Source: Stenotrophomonas sp. SAU14A_NAIMI4_8 (GTDB lineage: Bacteria; Pseudomonadota; Gammaproteobacteria; Xanthomonadales; Xanthomonadaceae). Taken from it: a DNA stretch of 64,000 nucleotides. The DNA lies in the NCBI RefSeq assembly GCF_003086695.1, contig NZ_CP025999.1, positions 2,893,680-2,957,679 on the forward strand, read 5' to 3'. The notes beneath the pieces were generated by a model. The model worked only from the letters and a program-made list of their open reading frames with translations, was not told where the DNA came from and made no database searches. The position numbers were made by a program, and so were the translations under genes. Position 1 is the first letter of the stretch, and every line of letters begins with the position of its first letter. This document shows positions 15,950-25,662 of this stretch, piece after piece.

Positions 15950-16705
15950 ATGCGCCGCCTCCTGATTCCGTGCCTGTGGCTGCTGGCCATGCCGGCCCTG
16001 GCCGACGAACTGCCGGCCTTTGATCGTCCCGGCCTGGGCTTCGGCACCGATACGGTGCCGCGCGGCGCGCTGGCAGTGGAAGTCGGCCTGCCCACCTGGC
16101 AACGCGACCGCGACCGCGACGGCGTGCGCACCCGCTCGCTGGCGGGCGACGTACTGTTGCGCACCGGGCTTTCAGAGCACCTGGAACTGCAGGTGTCGAC
16201 CACCCCATGGCAGCGCCAGAGCGTACGCAGCGCAGACCTGCCGGCGCAGCGCCAGCACGGCAGCGGCGATACCCAGCTTGCCGTGAAGTGGGCCGGCCCA
16301 GGCAGCACCGAGCGCACCGCGTGGGCGCTGCTGGCCAGTGCCGTGGTGGCACGTGGCGATGCCGATTTCAGCGATGGACGCCAGTATGCGCTCGCGCTCA
16401 GCGTGGAACAGGCGCTGGGCGAACGCTGGAGCGCGGCGCTGTATGCCAGCCACCAGCGTGGCGACGGCGAGCGCAGCACCACCTGGTCACCCAGCCTGTC
16501 GCAGGCGGCCACTGACCGCCTGAGTCTGTTTGTCGAAGCCGGCCTGACCCACAGCCGCGGCGCACCGGACCAGCGCGTGGCCGGTGCGGGGATCACCTGG
16601 ATGCTGCGCCCGCGCGTGCAGCTGGACGCCTCCTTCGACGCCGGCCTGGATGCCGACAGCCCGGATCTGCAGGTGGGCACCGGTCTGGCGGTCTACTTCG
16701 ACTGA
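15950..16705 (+). CDS. Outer-membrane beta-barrel, MetA-pathway transporter-like
   Basis: 251 aa with a signal peptide (MRRLLIPCLWLLAMPALA). The mature part has the alternating amphipathic strands of a small outer-membrane barrel: GALAVEVGLPTW, HLELQVSTTPW, DTQLAVKWAG, RWSAALYASHQ, and a closing VGTGLAVYF with terminal Phe-Asp. The layout resembles the phenol MetA-pathway transporter-like family. Substrate is unknown and nothing nearby indicates one. The TetR regulator follows 63 nt later on the same strand. Confidence 0.65.
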   Translation: MRRLLIPCLWLLAMPALADELPAFDRPGLGFGTDTVPRGALAVEVGLPTWQRDRDRDGVRTRSLAGDVLLRTGLSEHLELQVSTTPWQRQSVRSADLPAQRQHGSGDTQLAVKWAGPGSTERTAWALLASAVVARGDADFSDGRQYALALSVEQALGERWSAALYASHQRGDGERSTTWSPSLSQAATDRLSLFVEAGLTHSRGAPDQRVAGAGITWMLRPRVQLDASFDAGLDADSPDLQVGTGLAVYFD

Positions 16706-16768
16706 CCCGCACGGCGGTGCGGCGATGCCGCGCGGTATCATGCATACCGTCCAGTCGGTTTCTTCCGT

Positions 16769-17365
16769 ATGTCCGCCCCTTCTCCCCGTATCCGCCGCAA
16801 CGCGCCGGACAGCGTGCGCCAGGCGCTGCTGCTGTGCACCGCCCGCCTGATCGCCCAGCACGGCTTGGCTGCGCTGACCGTGCAGGACGTGGCCGATGCC
16901 GCCGGTGTCAGCAAGGGCGCGCTGTTCCACCACTTCGCCAACAAGCAGGCCTTGATCGACGCTGCCCTGGCCGCACTCACCGACGACTTCGAAGTGCACG
17001 TACGTTTCCTGCTCGAGCAGGATGACATCGCCTATGGCCGCTTCAGCCGCGCCTATGTGCGCGCCTGCTTCGATCACCTGCTGCAGCAGGAACAGGCCAA
17101 CGATATCGGCCTGAGCCTGGCCCATCTGCTTGAACCGGCCCTGCTGGCGCACTGGCGTGCGTGGATGCGGCGCCTGTTGGCCGAATTCCCCGCCGAGGCG
17201 TGCGACGCACGTCTGTACGCCGCACGTTGCGTGGCCGATGGCTACTGGGCCACGGCTTACGGGCAACCGCTCGGCGAGGAAGAGCGCCGCAGTGCCCTGG
17301 CCATGGCGCAGGAAGCACTGAAGCTGTGCCGCTCGCCGTCGGAGACCCTGTCGGCGGCAGCCTAG
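16769..17365 (+). CDS. TetR/AcrR family transcriptional regulator
   Basis: 198 aa, the typical size. The N-terminal DNA-binding domain is clear: [20 protein letters not shown], then [20 protein letters not shown] with the helix-turn-helix, followed by KQALIDAAL. The C-terminal ligand-binding helices show no identifiable pocket. Targets are unknown; the barrel protein gene upstream or the divergent surroundings are candidates. Its stop overlaps the end of the convergent DUF1328 gene. Confidence 0.93.
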   Translation: MSAPSPRIRRNAPDSVRQALLLCTARLIAQHGLAALTVQDVADAAGVSKGALFHHFANKQALIDAALAALTDDFEVHVRFLLEQDDIAYGRFSRAYVRACFDHLLQQEQANDIGLSLAHLLEPALLAHWRAWMRRLLAEFPAEACDARLYAARCVADGYWATAYGQPLGEEERRSALAMAQEALKLCRSPSETLSAAA

Positions 17366-17535
17366 GCGACCTTCTTGGCCACCTTCATGCCCAGCACGAA
17401 CAGGATCACGGCGATGATGATGCCGGCCCAGAACAGGAACTTGGCGATCCCCACGGCCGCACCGGCGATGCCGCCGAAGCCCAGCACGCCGGCAATCAGG
17501 CCGATGATGGCGAAAATGATGGCCCACTTGATCAT
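17362..17535 (-). CDS. DUF1328 family small membrane protein
   Basis: 57 aa, nearly all hydrophobic: [20 protein letters not shown], then the Gly-rich [12 protein letters not shown], a second segment [18 protein letters not shown] and a basic tail KVAKKVA. This is the YtjA/DUF1328 pattern of two transmembrane helices. The ATG at 17535 has AGGGGAAAGG upstream. It converges on the TetR gene and their ends overlap by 4 nt. Family members are often stress-induced, but the role is unknown. Confidence 0.88.
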   Translation of the reverse strand: MIKWAIIFAIIGLIAGVLGFGGIAGAAVGIAKFLFWAGIIIAVILFVLGMKVAKKVA

Positions 17536-17640
17536 GTCAAACCTTTCCCCTGCGGGGCGTTCATTGGTGTGATCAGGCTAGGCAAACGCCGATGCCAGGT
17601 ACGTGAACAGGCCGCACCTGCAGCGTGAAATCGCCGCGGC

Positions 17641-18279
17641 TCAGCGCGGCCGGAAGCGCAGCAGGGCCACGGCGAACGCCAGGAACACGGTGCCCACCAG
17701 GCGTTCGAACCAGCGCTGCGCGAACGGCCTGGCCAGCCAGCGGCGCAGGCCATGGCCACCGGCGGCGTACATCACATACCAGAACAGTTCGCAGCCAGCG
17801 AAGGTGGCCACCAGCACCGCGTACTGCATGCCCTGCGCACGTGCCGGATCGATGAACTGCGGCAGGAATGCTGCGGCGAACAGCAGCAGCTTGGGATTGC
17901 TCAGGCCCACCAGCAGGCCGCCGCGGAACACCGCCGCGTGGCCGTGCACCAGCGCCGGCAGCGGCGCGTCGCCAGTGCTTTCGGCACTCACCTGCAGGCT
18001 GTCACGCCAGGCCTTGATGCCCAGCCAGGCCAGGTAGGCCACGCCCAGGTAACGCAGTACGTCGAACACCAGCGGCGATGAGCGCAGTACCGCACTCAGG
18101 CCTGCTGCCGACGCGGCCAGCACCAGCAGCATGGCCAACAGGCAACCGGCCATGGCCGGCACGCTGCGGCGGAAGCCCAGCCCGACACTGCGGCCGAGGA
18201 TGTGCAGCATGTTCGGACCGGGTGTGCCACACAGCACGAATACGGTGGCCAGGAACCACCACCAGGTTTGCAGTGCCAT
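17641..18279 (-). CDS. LysE/RhtB family amino-acid exporter
   Basis: 212 aa inner-membrane protein with about six TM segments. The family start is plain: WWWFLATVFVLCGTPGPNML, with the conserved TPGPN, then AMAGCLLAMLLVLAASAAGL, the LRYLGVAYLAWLGIKAWRDS segment and FRGGLLVGLSNPKLLLFAAA, followed by FLPQF. RhtB-type proteins export amino acids such as threonine, homoserine or leucine by proton exchange; the substrate here is unknown. It is divergent from the racemase gene. Confidence 0.92.
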   Translation of the reverse strand: MALQTWWWFLATVFVLCGTPGPNMLHILGRSVGLGFRRSVPAMAGCLLAMLLVLAASAAGLSAVLRSSPLVFDVLRYLGVAYLAWLGIKAWRDSLQVSAESTGDAPLPALVHGHAAVFRGGLLVGLSNPKLLLFAAAFLPQFIDPARAQGMQYAVLVATFAGCELFWYVMYAAGGHGLRRWLARPFAQRWFERLVGTVFLAFAVALLRFRPR

Positions 18280-18429
18280 TGCTGTTCTCGACGCGGGAAG
18301 CCCACCAGCTTAAGGGTTGGCGCCGCGCGGCAGTACGTACAGCCCGGGGCGTGATCGACGGTTACAGAAGGCAGCCGGCAGGCGAGGGCCGGTCTGTGCT
18401 GCAATGCGGCTTCCAGCACGGAGACACGC

Positions 18430-19131
18430 ATGAAGACCTTGGGCCTGATTGGCGGCATGAGCTGGGAAAGCTCGGCGCAGTACTACCGCCTCATCAACGA
18501 GGATGTCCGCCAGCGGCTGGGCGGCGCGCACTCGGCGCAGCTGCTGCTGTGGTCGGTGGATTTTGCCCGCATCAAACAGCTGCAGCACGACGGCGACTGG
18601 GACGCGCTGGGCGCGGAGATGATCGACGCCGCCCGCCGGCTGCAGGCAGGTGGGGCCGACCTGCTGGTGGTCTGCACCAACACCATGCACAAGCTGGCCC
18701 CACAACTGGAAGCGGCCTGCCCGCTGCCGCTGCTGCATATCGCCGATCCGACCGCCAACGCCATCCTACGCGCCGACCTGCGCACGGTCGGCCTGCTCGG
18801 CACCGCCTTCACCATGGAAGAAGACTTCTACCGCAAGCGGCTGAGCGAGCGCTTCGGGTTGCAGGTGCTGGTGCCGGACGCCGACGACCGCCGCGACGTG
18901 CACGACATCATCTACCGCGAGCTGATTGCCGGCGTGGTGAGTGAAGCCTCGCGGCAGCGCTATGTGGAGGTGATCGCACGCCTGGTGGCGCGCGGCGCCG
19001 AAGCCATCATCCTGGGATGCACCGAGATCATGCTGCTGGTACGGGAACAGGACAGCCCGGTACCGCTGTTCGATACCACCACCCTGCACGCCCGTGCCGC
19101 GGTGGACGCCGCGCTGGCCGACGCTTTGTAG
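18430..19131 (+). CDS. Aspartate/glutamate racemase family protein
   Basis: 233 aa, PLP-independent racemase of the YgeA type. Both catalytic cysteines are present: Cys82 in LLVVCTNTMHK and Cys197 in IILGCTEIMLL. The N-terminal GLIGGMSWESSAQYYRLINE is the family signature. It would interconvert L- and D-amino acids in the cytoplasm. GGAGA precedes the ATG at 18430. Its TAG stop is also the TAG of a GTAG palindrome. The divergent LysE exporter may handle a related amino acid (inference). Confidence 0.92.
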   Translation: MKTLGLIGGMSWESSAQYYRLINEDVRQRLGGAHSAQLLLWSVDFARIKQLQHDGDWDALGAEMIDAARRLQAGGADLLVVCTNTMHKLAPQLEAACPLPLLHIADPTANAILRADLRTVGLLGTAFTMEEDFYRKRLSERFGLQVLVPDADDRRDVHDIIYRELIAGVVSEASRQRYVEVIARLVARGAEAIILGCTEIMLLVREQDSPVPLFDTTTLHARAAVDAALADAL

Positions 19132-19153
19132 CGTCGAGCGAGCTCGACGCTAC
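19128..19153. repeat. SMAG repeat overlapping the racemase stop
   Basis: A perfect 26-bp palindrome GTAGCGTCGAGCG / AGCTCGACGCTAC. The first TAG is the racemase stop codon, and the other end reaches the stop of the convergent gene at 19150. It could serve both genes as a transcription end. Confidence 0.9.
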
Positions 19154-19509
19154 GGCGCCTGGATTTCCAGCGCCGTTTCCAGCCACTCCATCACGGCGGG
19201 CGAATCGCACAGGAAGAACAGCGCATCGCCGCTGCGCGCTTCGGTCAACAACCGGTACACGCTGATGGCCACGCCGGACTGGCTGGCAATGAACACTTCG
19301 CCACTGCGCGGGCCCTCCACCTGCCGTGACAGGTGCTGCAGGGCCCGGCGCGCGGCCACGGTGTCGGCTGGCTCTGCCTCGCGGCTCAGCTCGACGCCGC
19401 GCAGGCCCCAGGACACGAACACGCGTTTGCCCTTGAACGTGGTGTCCAGGACCTGCACGCCGGCCGTGCCTTCGCCGGCCGAGCGATGAATGACGATACT
19501 GCTGATCAA
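19150..19509 (-). CDS. Hypothetical protein (119 aa)
   Basis: Soluble protein with segments VQVLDTTFKGKRVFVSWGLR, GEVFIASQSGVAISVYRLLT and DALFFLCDSPAVMEWLETAL; no signal peptide or named motif. I favour a TTG start at 19509 because AGGGGG lies 5-10 nt upstream. A GTG further upstream is possible and no ATG fits, so the N-terminus is uncertain. It converges on the racemase gene. Nothing is recognisable in the 185-nt gap up to 19694. Confidence 0.55.
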   Translation of the reverse strand: MISSIVIHRSAGEGTAGVQVLDTTFKGKRVFVSWGLRGVELSREAEPADTVAARRALQHLSRQVEGPRSGEVFIASQSGVAISVYRLLTEARSGDALFFLCDSPAVMEWLETALEIQAP

Positions 19510-19694
19510 CGCAACCCCCTGTGGTCGTCGTGGTCCGCACACCGCCTGCACGCCACTACGCCGCAACCCGGGGCTGGAAGCTCCAGCCCGCTGGCGCGGC
19601 GAAGAACGCGAAGGAATACCGATGCGATCGGATGTGCGGATGATGATACGGGAAGTACCCGAGCGTATGGGTCTGCACGCTGAACGGCAGGCGG

Positions 19695-20039
19695 TTACGC
19701 GCGTTGGCCTGTCCGCTCGGCCAGGCACGCGCCCACGCGCGTTTCCAGCAGCGCCATCAATGCCGGCTCCATGCAGGCGTAATCGTCAGGAATGTCCAGG
19801 CAGTGCAGCGGCGTGTGCAGCAGCAGACGCGCGAACTGCGCGTGCAGGCGATGCTGGTGCTTGGCTTCCATCACGAAGATCACATCGGCCCAGCGCAGAT
19901 CCTGCACGCTGATGGGCCGCGGTGCATGCGGACTGGTGCCGGCCGAGCGCGCGTTGAAGCCCGGCCGCCGTCGCCAGATGGCTTCGGCGGTGGGGCTGCG
20001 CAACTGGTTGCGGCTGCAGACGAAGAGCAGGTTGATCAT
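19695..20039 (-). CDS. Low-molecular-weight protein tyrosine phosphatase-like
   Basis: 114 aa. The P-loop MINLLFVCSRNQLRSPTAEA has the C-x5-R-S active site of low-molecular-weight phosphatases (Cys8, Arg14, Ser15) and the arsenate-reductase-like fold. A late acidic loop LDIPDDY stands where the DP general-acid motif would be. It is shorter than classic enzymes (about 150 aa). Substrate is unknown. The start overlaps the stop of the gene upstream (ATGA). Confidence 0.8.
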   Translation of the reverse strand: MINLLFVCSRNQLRSPTAEAIWRRRPGFNARSAGTSPHAPRPISVQDLRWADVIFVMEAKHQHRLHAQFARLLLHTPLHCLDIPDDYACMEPALMALLETRVGACLAERTGQRA

Positions 20040-20236
20040 GGCTGCTCCAGCTGCTGGCGCACGCTCTGGATGGGATAGACGAAGCCCAGTTGCCGTGCAC
20101 GCGCAAGCTTTGCGCTGCGCAGGTACATCAGCTTCCAGTTCTTTTCGGGCTTGATCAGCGCCACGCGCGTTGCGCGATCGCCGCCATGCAGGCGCGCCGT
20201 GGCACGACGCCAGGCGCGGTTTCGGGGGTGGTACAT
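20036..20236 (-). CDS. Small basic hypothetical protein (66 aa)
   Basis: MYHPRNRAWRRATARLHGGD and LIKPEKNWKLMYLRSAKLAR give a strongly basic, Trp/Arg-rich protein. It overlaps the phosphatase-like gene by 4 nt (ATGA), so translation of the two is probably coupled and they may work together. There is no known motif. It could bind nucleic acid by charge alone, which is speculation. Confidence 0.6.
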   Translation of the reverse strand: MYHPRNRAWRRATARLHGGDRATRVALIKPEKNWKLMYLRSAKLARARQLGFVYPIQSVRQQLEQP

Positions 20237-20310
20237 GCAGTGTTCTCGTAAGGACCGGGGTCAGCAGCCGCGGTGATACGAGTGGCGCGCAGCATACACC
20301 GGCGCAACAA

Positions 20311-20340
20311 AAAAGCCCACGCTGTGATGCGCGGGCTTTT
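20311..20340 (-). terminator. Bidirectional terminator after tRNA-Pro
   Basis: AAAAGCCCACGC and GCGCGGGCTTTT form a stem with one mismatch, with A and T runs on both sides. It ends the thrS-to-tRNA-Pro transcript on the minus strand and could act in the other direction too. Confidence 0.85.
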
Positions 20341-20356
20341 CGGTTCATTGCAGTAA

Positions 20357-20433
20357 TGGTCGGGACGGCCGGATTCGAACCGACGACCCTCTGCCCCCCA
20401 GGCAGATGCGCTACCAGGCTGCGCTACGCCCCG
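20357..20433 (-). tRNA. tRNA-Pro(GGG)
   Basis: A 77-nt cloverleaf on the minus strand with acceptor CGGGGCG / CGTCCCG, anticodon loop CTGGGGG (anticodon GGG), T-loop TTCGAAT and encoded CCA. It follows the merR-like gene with no terminator between, so it is probably the last gene of the thrS-to-merR transcript. Confidence 0.96.
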
Positions 20434-20501
20434 ACTGATGCTGCAATGTGCCCGCCTGTGTGGCGGGCCGTGAAGTATAGCGGATTACTTGGAAAAAAGG
20501 T

Positions 20502-20858
20502 TCAGCGTCGCAGCAGTTGCAGCACTTCTTCCAGTTCCATCCGCACCTGCTTGATGATCTGGTTGCTCAGCGCCGATTCCTCGCGCGCATCCGGACCGTC
20601 CAGGCGCAGGCGCGCGCCGCCGATGGTGTAACCCTGTTCGTACAGCAGGCTGCGGATCTGCCGCACCATCAGCACGTCGTGGCGCTGGTAGTAGCGGCGG
20701 TTGCCACGGCGCTTGGCCGGCTCAAGGCTGGGAAATTCGGTTTCCCAGTAGCGCAGCACGTGCGGCTTGACGTCGCACAGCTCGCTTACTTCACCAATGG
20801 TGAAGTAGCGCTTGGCCGGGATCGGCGGAAGTTCGCGGTTACTGCCCGGATCCAGCAT
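20502..20858 (-). CDS. MerR family transcriptional regulator
   Basis: 118 aa with an N-terminal MerR winged helix: [27 protein letters not shown] and [20 protein letters not shown]. There is no ligand-binding Cys set, and the C-terminus is a short dimerisation helix. This gene regularly follows ihfA in gamma-proteobacteria such as pseudomonads and xanthomonads. It overlaps the end of ihfA by 20 nt. Confidence 0.92.
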   Translation of the reverse strand: MLDPGSNRELPPIPAKRYFTIGEVSELCDVKPHVLRYWETEFPSLEPAKRRGNRRYYQRHDVLMVRQIRSLLYEQGYTIGGARLRLDGPDAREESALSNQIIKQVRMELEEVLQLLRR

Positions 20859-21138
20859 AAGCTTCCACCCTCTCCTTGAGCTTCTGGCCCGGACGGAAGG
20901 TGACCACCGTACGGGCGGAAATGGGAATTTCCTCGCCGGTCTTGGGGTTGCGACCCGGGCGCTGGCTCTTGCGCCGCAGATCGAAATTACCGAAGCCCGA
21001 CAGCTTCACCTGACGTCCCTGTTCCAATGCTTCACGCAGCACATCGAAAAACGCGTCGACGAATTCCTTGGCTTCCCGCTTGTTCAGACCGACTTCGTCG
21101 AACAACTTTTCCGCCATCTCCGCCTTGGTCAATGCCAT
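20839..21138 (-). CDS. ihfA: Integration host factor subunit alpha
   Basis: 99 aa nucleoid protein that bends DNA as a heterodimer with IhfB. It shows the full HU/IHF pattern: [54 protein letters not shown] and the DNA-intercalating arm [20 protein letters not shown]. The gene follows pheT by 27 nt, as in E. coli. Its last 20 nt overlap the merR-type gene. Confidence 0.97.
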   Translation of the reverse strand: MALTKAEMAEKLFDEVGLNKREAKEFVDAFFDVLREALEQGRQVKLSGFGNFDLRRKSQRPGRNPKTGEEIPISARTVVTFRPGQKLKERVEAYAGSGQ

Positions 21139-21165
21139 TGCCTGCTACCCCCGAGTGCTGCCCGC

Positions 21166-23547
21166 TCAGCCGCGGATCCGGGCGTGATGTTCACGCTCGA
21201 TGGCAGTGACCGCCTCGGCCACCACCGCTTCCACGTCGCGGTCCGTCAGAGTGCGCGACTTGTCCTGCAAAATCAAGCCCATAGCGAGACTCTTGAACCC
21301 CGGCTCGACCCCCTGCCCGACGTAACGGTCGAACAGGTTCAGCTCGCGCAGCAGCGGCCCGGCGGCCTGGCGGATGGTGGCAGCCAGGTCGCTCCAGGCC
21401 ACCTGTTCAGGCACCAGGAACGCCAGGTCGCGGCGCACCGCCGGGAACCGCGACAGCTCGCCGGCCCGCGGCAGTGCACGGGCACTGAGCGGCTCCAGGT
21501 CCAGCTCGAACGCATAGACATCCACTTCGATGTCCATGGCCTTGGCCAGGCGCGGGTGGATCTGGCCGATCCAGCCGATCGCCACGCCGTCGCGATGGAT
21601 CTCGGCCGAACGGGCCGGATGGCCGAACGGGCGCTGTGACGGACGGAATTCGAGCACCGCGCCGCTGGCGGCCGCCAGCGATTCCAGGTCGCCCTTCAGA
21701 TCATGGAAGTCGACCTTGCGGGTCGGCAGGCCCCACTGCACGGCCTGCGCATCGCCACACACGGCGGCGGCCACGCGCGGGGTTTCCAGCGGGGCCGGCT
21801 GGCCTTCGCCGTCCTGCTGGGCGAACACCCGACCCACTTCGAACAGGCGCACGCGCGCCAGCTGACGGGCGGCATTGCGGCCCAGGGTGGCGACCAGGCC
21901 CGGCAGCAGCGCCGGGCGCATCACCGCCAGCTCGGCCGACAGCGGGTTGGCCAGCGGCACCAGGCTCTCGCGCAGCTGCCACTGGGTCAGCAGGGCATCG
22001 TCGACGAAGGCGAAATTCAGGGTTTCCTGCAGGTCGCGGGCGATCAGCTGGCGGCGCACGCTCAGCACGTCCAGCTGGGTCTCGGTCGGCATGGCCACGC
22101 GTGCAGCACCGCCCGGCAGGGTGGTCGGAATCTGCTCGTAACCGTGGATACGGGCCAGTTCCTCGATCAGGTCTTCTTCGATGGCGATGTCGAAGCGGCG
22201 GCTCGGCGCGGTCACCTGCCAGCCTTCGCCGGCCGCGGTCACGCCCATGCCCAGCGCGCGCAGGATGCGCTCGACTTCGGCGTCTTCAATGGTGATGCCC
22301 AGCACGCGGGTGATGCGTGCGCGGCGCAGGGTGATCGTTGCCGCCTGCGGCAGGTCCGCCTGGTTGACTGCCTCGGTGACCGGTGCCGGGGTACCGCCGG
22401 CCAGATCCAGCACCAGACGGGTGGCGTACTCGATGGCGGTGCGCGGCAGTGCCGGGTCCACGCCACGTTCGAAACGGTGACCGGCATCGGTGTGCAGGCC
22501 CAGCTTGCGGCCGCGGCCCATGATGGCGGCCGGGGCGAAGTGCGCGGCCTCCAGGAACACCGCGGTGGTGTCGTCGGTCACGCGGGTGTCGAAGCCGCCC
22601 ATCAGGCCGGCCAGGCCGACCGCGCGGTCAGCATCGGTCACCACCAGGAAGCTGTCGTCCAGCACCGCATCGCGGCCATCGAGCAGCTTGATCGTTTCAT
22701 TGGCGCGCGAACGGCGCACGCCGATGCTGCCCTGCAGGGTGCCCAGGTCGTAGGCATGCATCGGCTGGCCCAGTTCCAGCATCACGTACTGGGTGATGTC
22801 GACCAGCAGCGACACCGGGCGCACGCCACTGCGGCGCAGGCGCTCGGCCATCCACAGCGGGGTCTTGGCGGCGGCATTCACGCCTTCGATCACGCGGCCC
22901 AGGTAGCGCGGCGCTTCAGCGCCGGCAGCAAGGGTGATGGCGAGTTCGCGGCTGCCAACCGGGGCAATCGCCTCGGCGGCGAACGCCAGCACTTCGCTGC
23001 GGGTGGCGGCGGCCACGTCGTAGGCGATGCCGCGCACGCTGAAGCAGTCGGCGCGGTTGGGGGTCAGCTTGATCTCGATGCTGGCGTCCGGCAGGCCCAG
23101 GTACTCGACCAGGGTCTGGCCGACCGGCGCGTCATCGGGCAGTTCCAGCAGGCCCGAGGCATCGTTGTCCAGGCCCAGTTCCTTGGCCGAGCACAGCATG
23201 CCGTTGGATTCCACGCCGCGCAGCTTGGCCGGCTTGATCTTCAGGTCACCGATCTGCGCGCCGACCATCGCCAGCGGCGCAACCAGGCCCGGGCGCGCGT
23301 TGGGCGCACCGCAGACGATCTGCAGCAGCTCGCCCTGCCCCGCATCGACCTTGCACACCTGCAGGCGATCGGCTTCGGGATGGCGCACGGCCTCGACGAT
23401 GCGTGCCACGACCACGTGCTGCAGATCGTTGCCGAGCGCGGTCACCTCTTCCACTTCCAGACCGATGGCGGTCAGCACCGCGCTCAGTTCATCGCGCGAG
23501 GCGGAGGTCGGGACGTGGCTGCGCAGCCAGTTTTCGGAGAATTTCAT
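21166..23547 (-). CDS. pheT: Phenylalanyl-tRNA synthetase beta subunit
   Basis: 793 aa. With PheS it forms the alpha2-beta2 enzyme that charges tRNA-Phe. Segments: MKFSENWLRSHVPTSASRDE, the tRNA-binding OB domain (VVVARIVEAVRHPEADRLQV, GAPNARPGLVAPLAMVGAQI), the B3/B4 editing domain, the B5 domain, and the C-terminal anticodon-binding ferredoxin-like domain (AVRRDLAFLVPEQV, LFDRYVGQGVEPGFKSLAMG). The start at 23547 matches the family N-terminus. The 100-nt gap to pheS holds a SMAG repeat. Confidence 0.98.
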   Translation of the reverse strand: MKFSENWLRSHVPTSASRDELSAVLTAIGLEVEEVTALGNDLQHVVVARIVEAVRHPEADRLQVCKVDAGQGELLQIVCGAPNARPGLVAPLAMVGAQIGDLKIKPAKLRGVESNGMLCSAKELGLDNDASGLLELPDDAPVGQTLVEYLGLPDASIEIKLTPNRADCFSVRGIAYDVAAATRSEVLAFAAEAIAPVGSRELAITLAAGAEAPRYLGRVIEGVNAAAKTPLWMAERLRRSGVRPVSLLVDITQYVMLELGQPMHAYDLGTLQGSIGVRRSRANETIKLLDGRDAVLDDSFLVVTDADRAVGLAGLMGGFDTRVTDDTTAVFLEAAHFAPAAIMGRGRKLGLHTDAGHRFERGVDPALPRTAIEYATRLVLDLAGGTPAPVTEAVNQADLPQAATITLRRARITRVLGITIEDAEVERILRALGMGVTAAGEGWQVTAPSRRFDIAIEEDLIEELARIHGYEQIPTTLPGGAARVAMPTETQLDVLSVRRQLIARDLQETLNFAFVDDALLTQWQLRESLVPLANPLSAELAVMRPALLPGLVATLGRNAARQLARVRLFEVGRVFAQQDGEGQPAPLETPRVAAAVCGDAQAVQWGLPTRKVDFHDLKGDLESLAAASGAVLEFRPSQRPFGHPARSAEIHRDGVAIGWIGQIHPRLAKAMDIEVDVYAFELDLEPLSARALPRAGELSRFPAVRRDLAFLVPEQVAWSDLAATIRQAAGPLLRELNLFDRYVGQGVEPGFKSLAMGLILQDKSRTLTDRDVEAVVAEAVTAIEREHHARIRG

Positions 23548-23616
23548 GGTGTCACCCTGGTGGGCCCGGCGCATGCGCCTGGGCCTGCGAATTTAGGAGC
23601 AGTCGATTCAGGAAAA

Positions 23617-23637
23617 GTCGAGCAAGCTCGACTCTAC
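23617..23637. repeat. SMAG repeat between pheS and pheT
   Basis: GTCGAGCAAGCTCGAC followed by TCTAC; read on the minus strand it begins GTAGAGTCGAGC. A repeat inside the pheS-pheT gap may adjust RNA stability. Confidence 0.8.
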
Positions 23638-23647
23638 GGGCCGGCGC

Positions 23648-24793
<1,146 letters not shown>

Positions 24794-24829
24794 CTACCTG
24801 ACACCGTTCACCGTGAACGGAAACGGCAT
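24794..24829 (-). CDS. Candidate Phe leader peptide (11 aa)
   Basis: ATG at 24829 to TAG at 24794 encodes MPFPFTVNGVR, with Phe at codons 3 and 5. It starts 11 nt after the rplT stop and ends 10 nt before the terminator hairpin. That is the position of pheM in E. coli, whose leader is also Phe-rich. The ribosome site is weak, but ribosomes leaving rplT could reinitiate. Two Phe in 11 codons is suggestive, not proof. Confidence 0.55.
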   Translation of the reverse strand: MPFPFTVNGVR

Positions 24830-24839
24830 CGGGAAGGAC

Positions 24840-25199
24840 TTATGCCGCCAGTGCGCCCTTGGCCTTTTCGGCCAGCGCAGCAAAACCGGCTGCGTCGTGC
24901 ACGGCGATATCAGCCAGGACCTTGCGGTCCAGGGTGATGCCGGCCTTCAGCAGGCCGTTCATGAAGCGGCTGTAGCTCAGGCCGTTGATGCGGGCAGCCG
25001 CATTGATACGGGTGATCCACAGCGAACGGAAGTTGCGCTTCTTCTGCTTACGGCCGATGTAGGCGTACTGCTGTGCCTTGATGACGGCCTGCTTGGCAAC
25101 GCGGAAGACCTTGCGACGGGCGTTGTAATAGCCCTTGGCCAGATCCAGAATTTTCTTGTGGCGGCGACGCGCCTGTACGCCACGCTTAACTCGTGCCAT
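24840..25199 (-). CDS. rplT: 50S ribosomal protein L20
   Basis: 119 aa, with [20 protein letters not shown], then [40 protein letters not shown] and [20 protein letters not shown]. It binds 23S rRNA early in 50S assembly, and in E. coli L20 also represses its own operon. It follows rpmI by 11 nt. The stop lies just before the Phe leader. Confidence 0.99.
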   Translation of the reverse strand: MARVKRGVQARRRHKKILDLAKGYYNARRKVFRVAKQAVIKAQQYAYIGRKQKKRNFRSLWITRINAAARINGLSYSRFMNGLLKAGITLDRKVLADIAVHDAAGFAALAEKAKGALAA

Positions 25200-25210
25200 T
25201 TTTCAGTTCC

Positions 25211-25408
25211 TCAGAGGTAAGGGAGCATACGATCCAGACGGCCGGCGTCTTCTGCACGGACGTGGTTCGTCTGACGCAGGTTACGCTTACGCTTGGTCGC
25301 TTTCTTCGTGAGGATGTGGCTACGGTTGGCGTGGCCGCACTTGTACTTGCCCGAGGCGGTCTTGCGGAAACGCTTGGCCGCTGCCCGGTTGGTCTTGATC
25401 TTGGGCAT
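25211..25408 (-). CDS. rpmI: 50S ribosomal protein L35
   Basis: 65 aa with [40 protein letters not shown] and [20 protein letters not shown]. The start at 25408 is set by the universal MPKIKT N-terminus. It lies between infC and rplT. The 254-nt gap to infC holds a strong hairpin at 25591-25615 and otherwise nothing recognised. Confidence 0.99.
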
Positions 25409-25590
25409 TGCAATGTCCTTGATGGGGGTGACCCTGGTTTCTGACTGATCTGGCGGTGGCCATTGCCACTCTTTCCGTCCTGCCATGATCGGCGTACGAC
25501 CCGTCCTGGGTGGGTCGAGCCGGGCATGATACAGGCAAATCCGCCCCGCCACCAGCCCTTTCAACCGTTTCCGTACCTTGCGGCAAAAGC

Positions 25591-25615
25591 AAAGGGGCGC
25601 CCGCGGCGCCCCTTT
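25591..25615 (-). promoter_or_regulatory. Strong hairpin between infC and rpmI
   Basis: AAAGGGGCGCC-CGC-GGCGCCCCTTT is a perfect 11-bp stem. On the minus strand only TGCTTTTG follows, a weak U-run. It could be a partial terminator, an RNA processing site, or part of an L20-type control element as known upstream of rpmI in E. coli. Confidence 0.55.
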
Positions 25616-25662
25616 ACCCTGAACCGTTCAGCCAGGCGCCCCGAAGGGCGGCCTGCCAGGCC

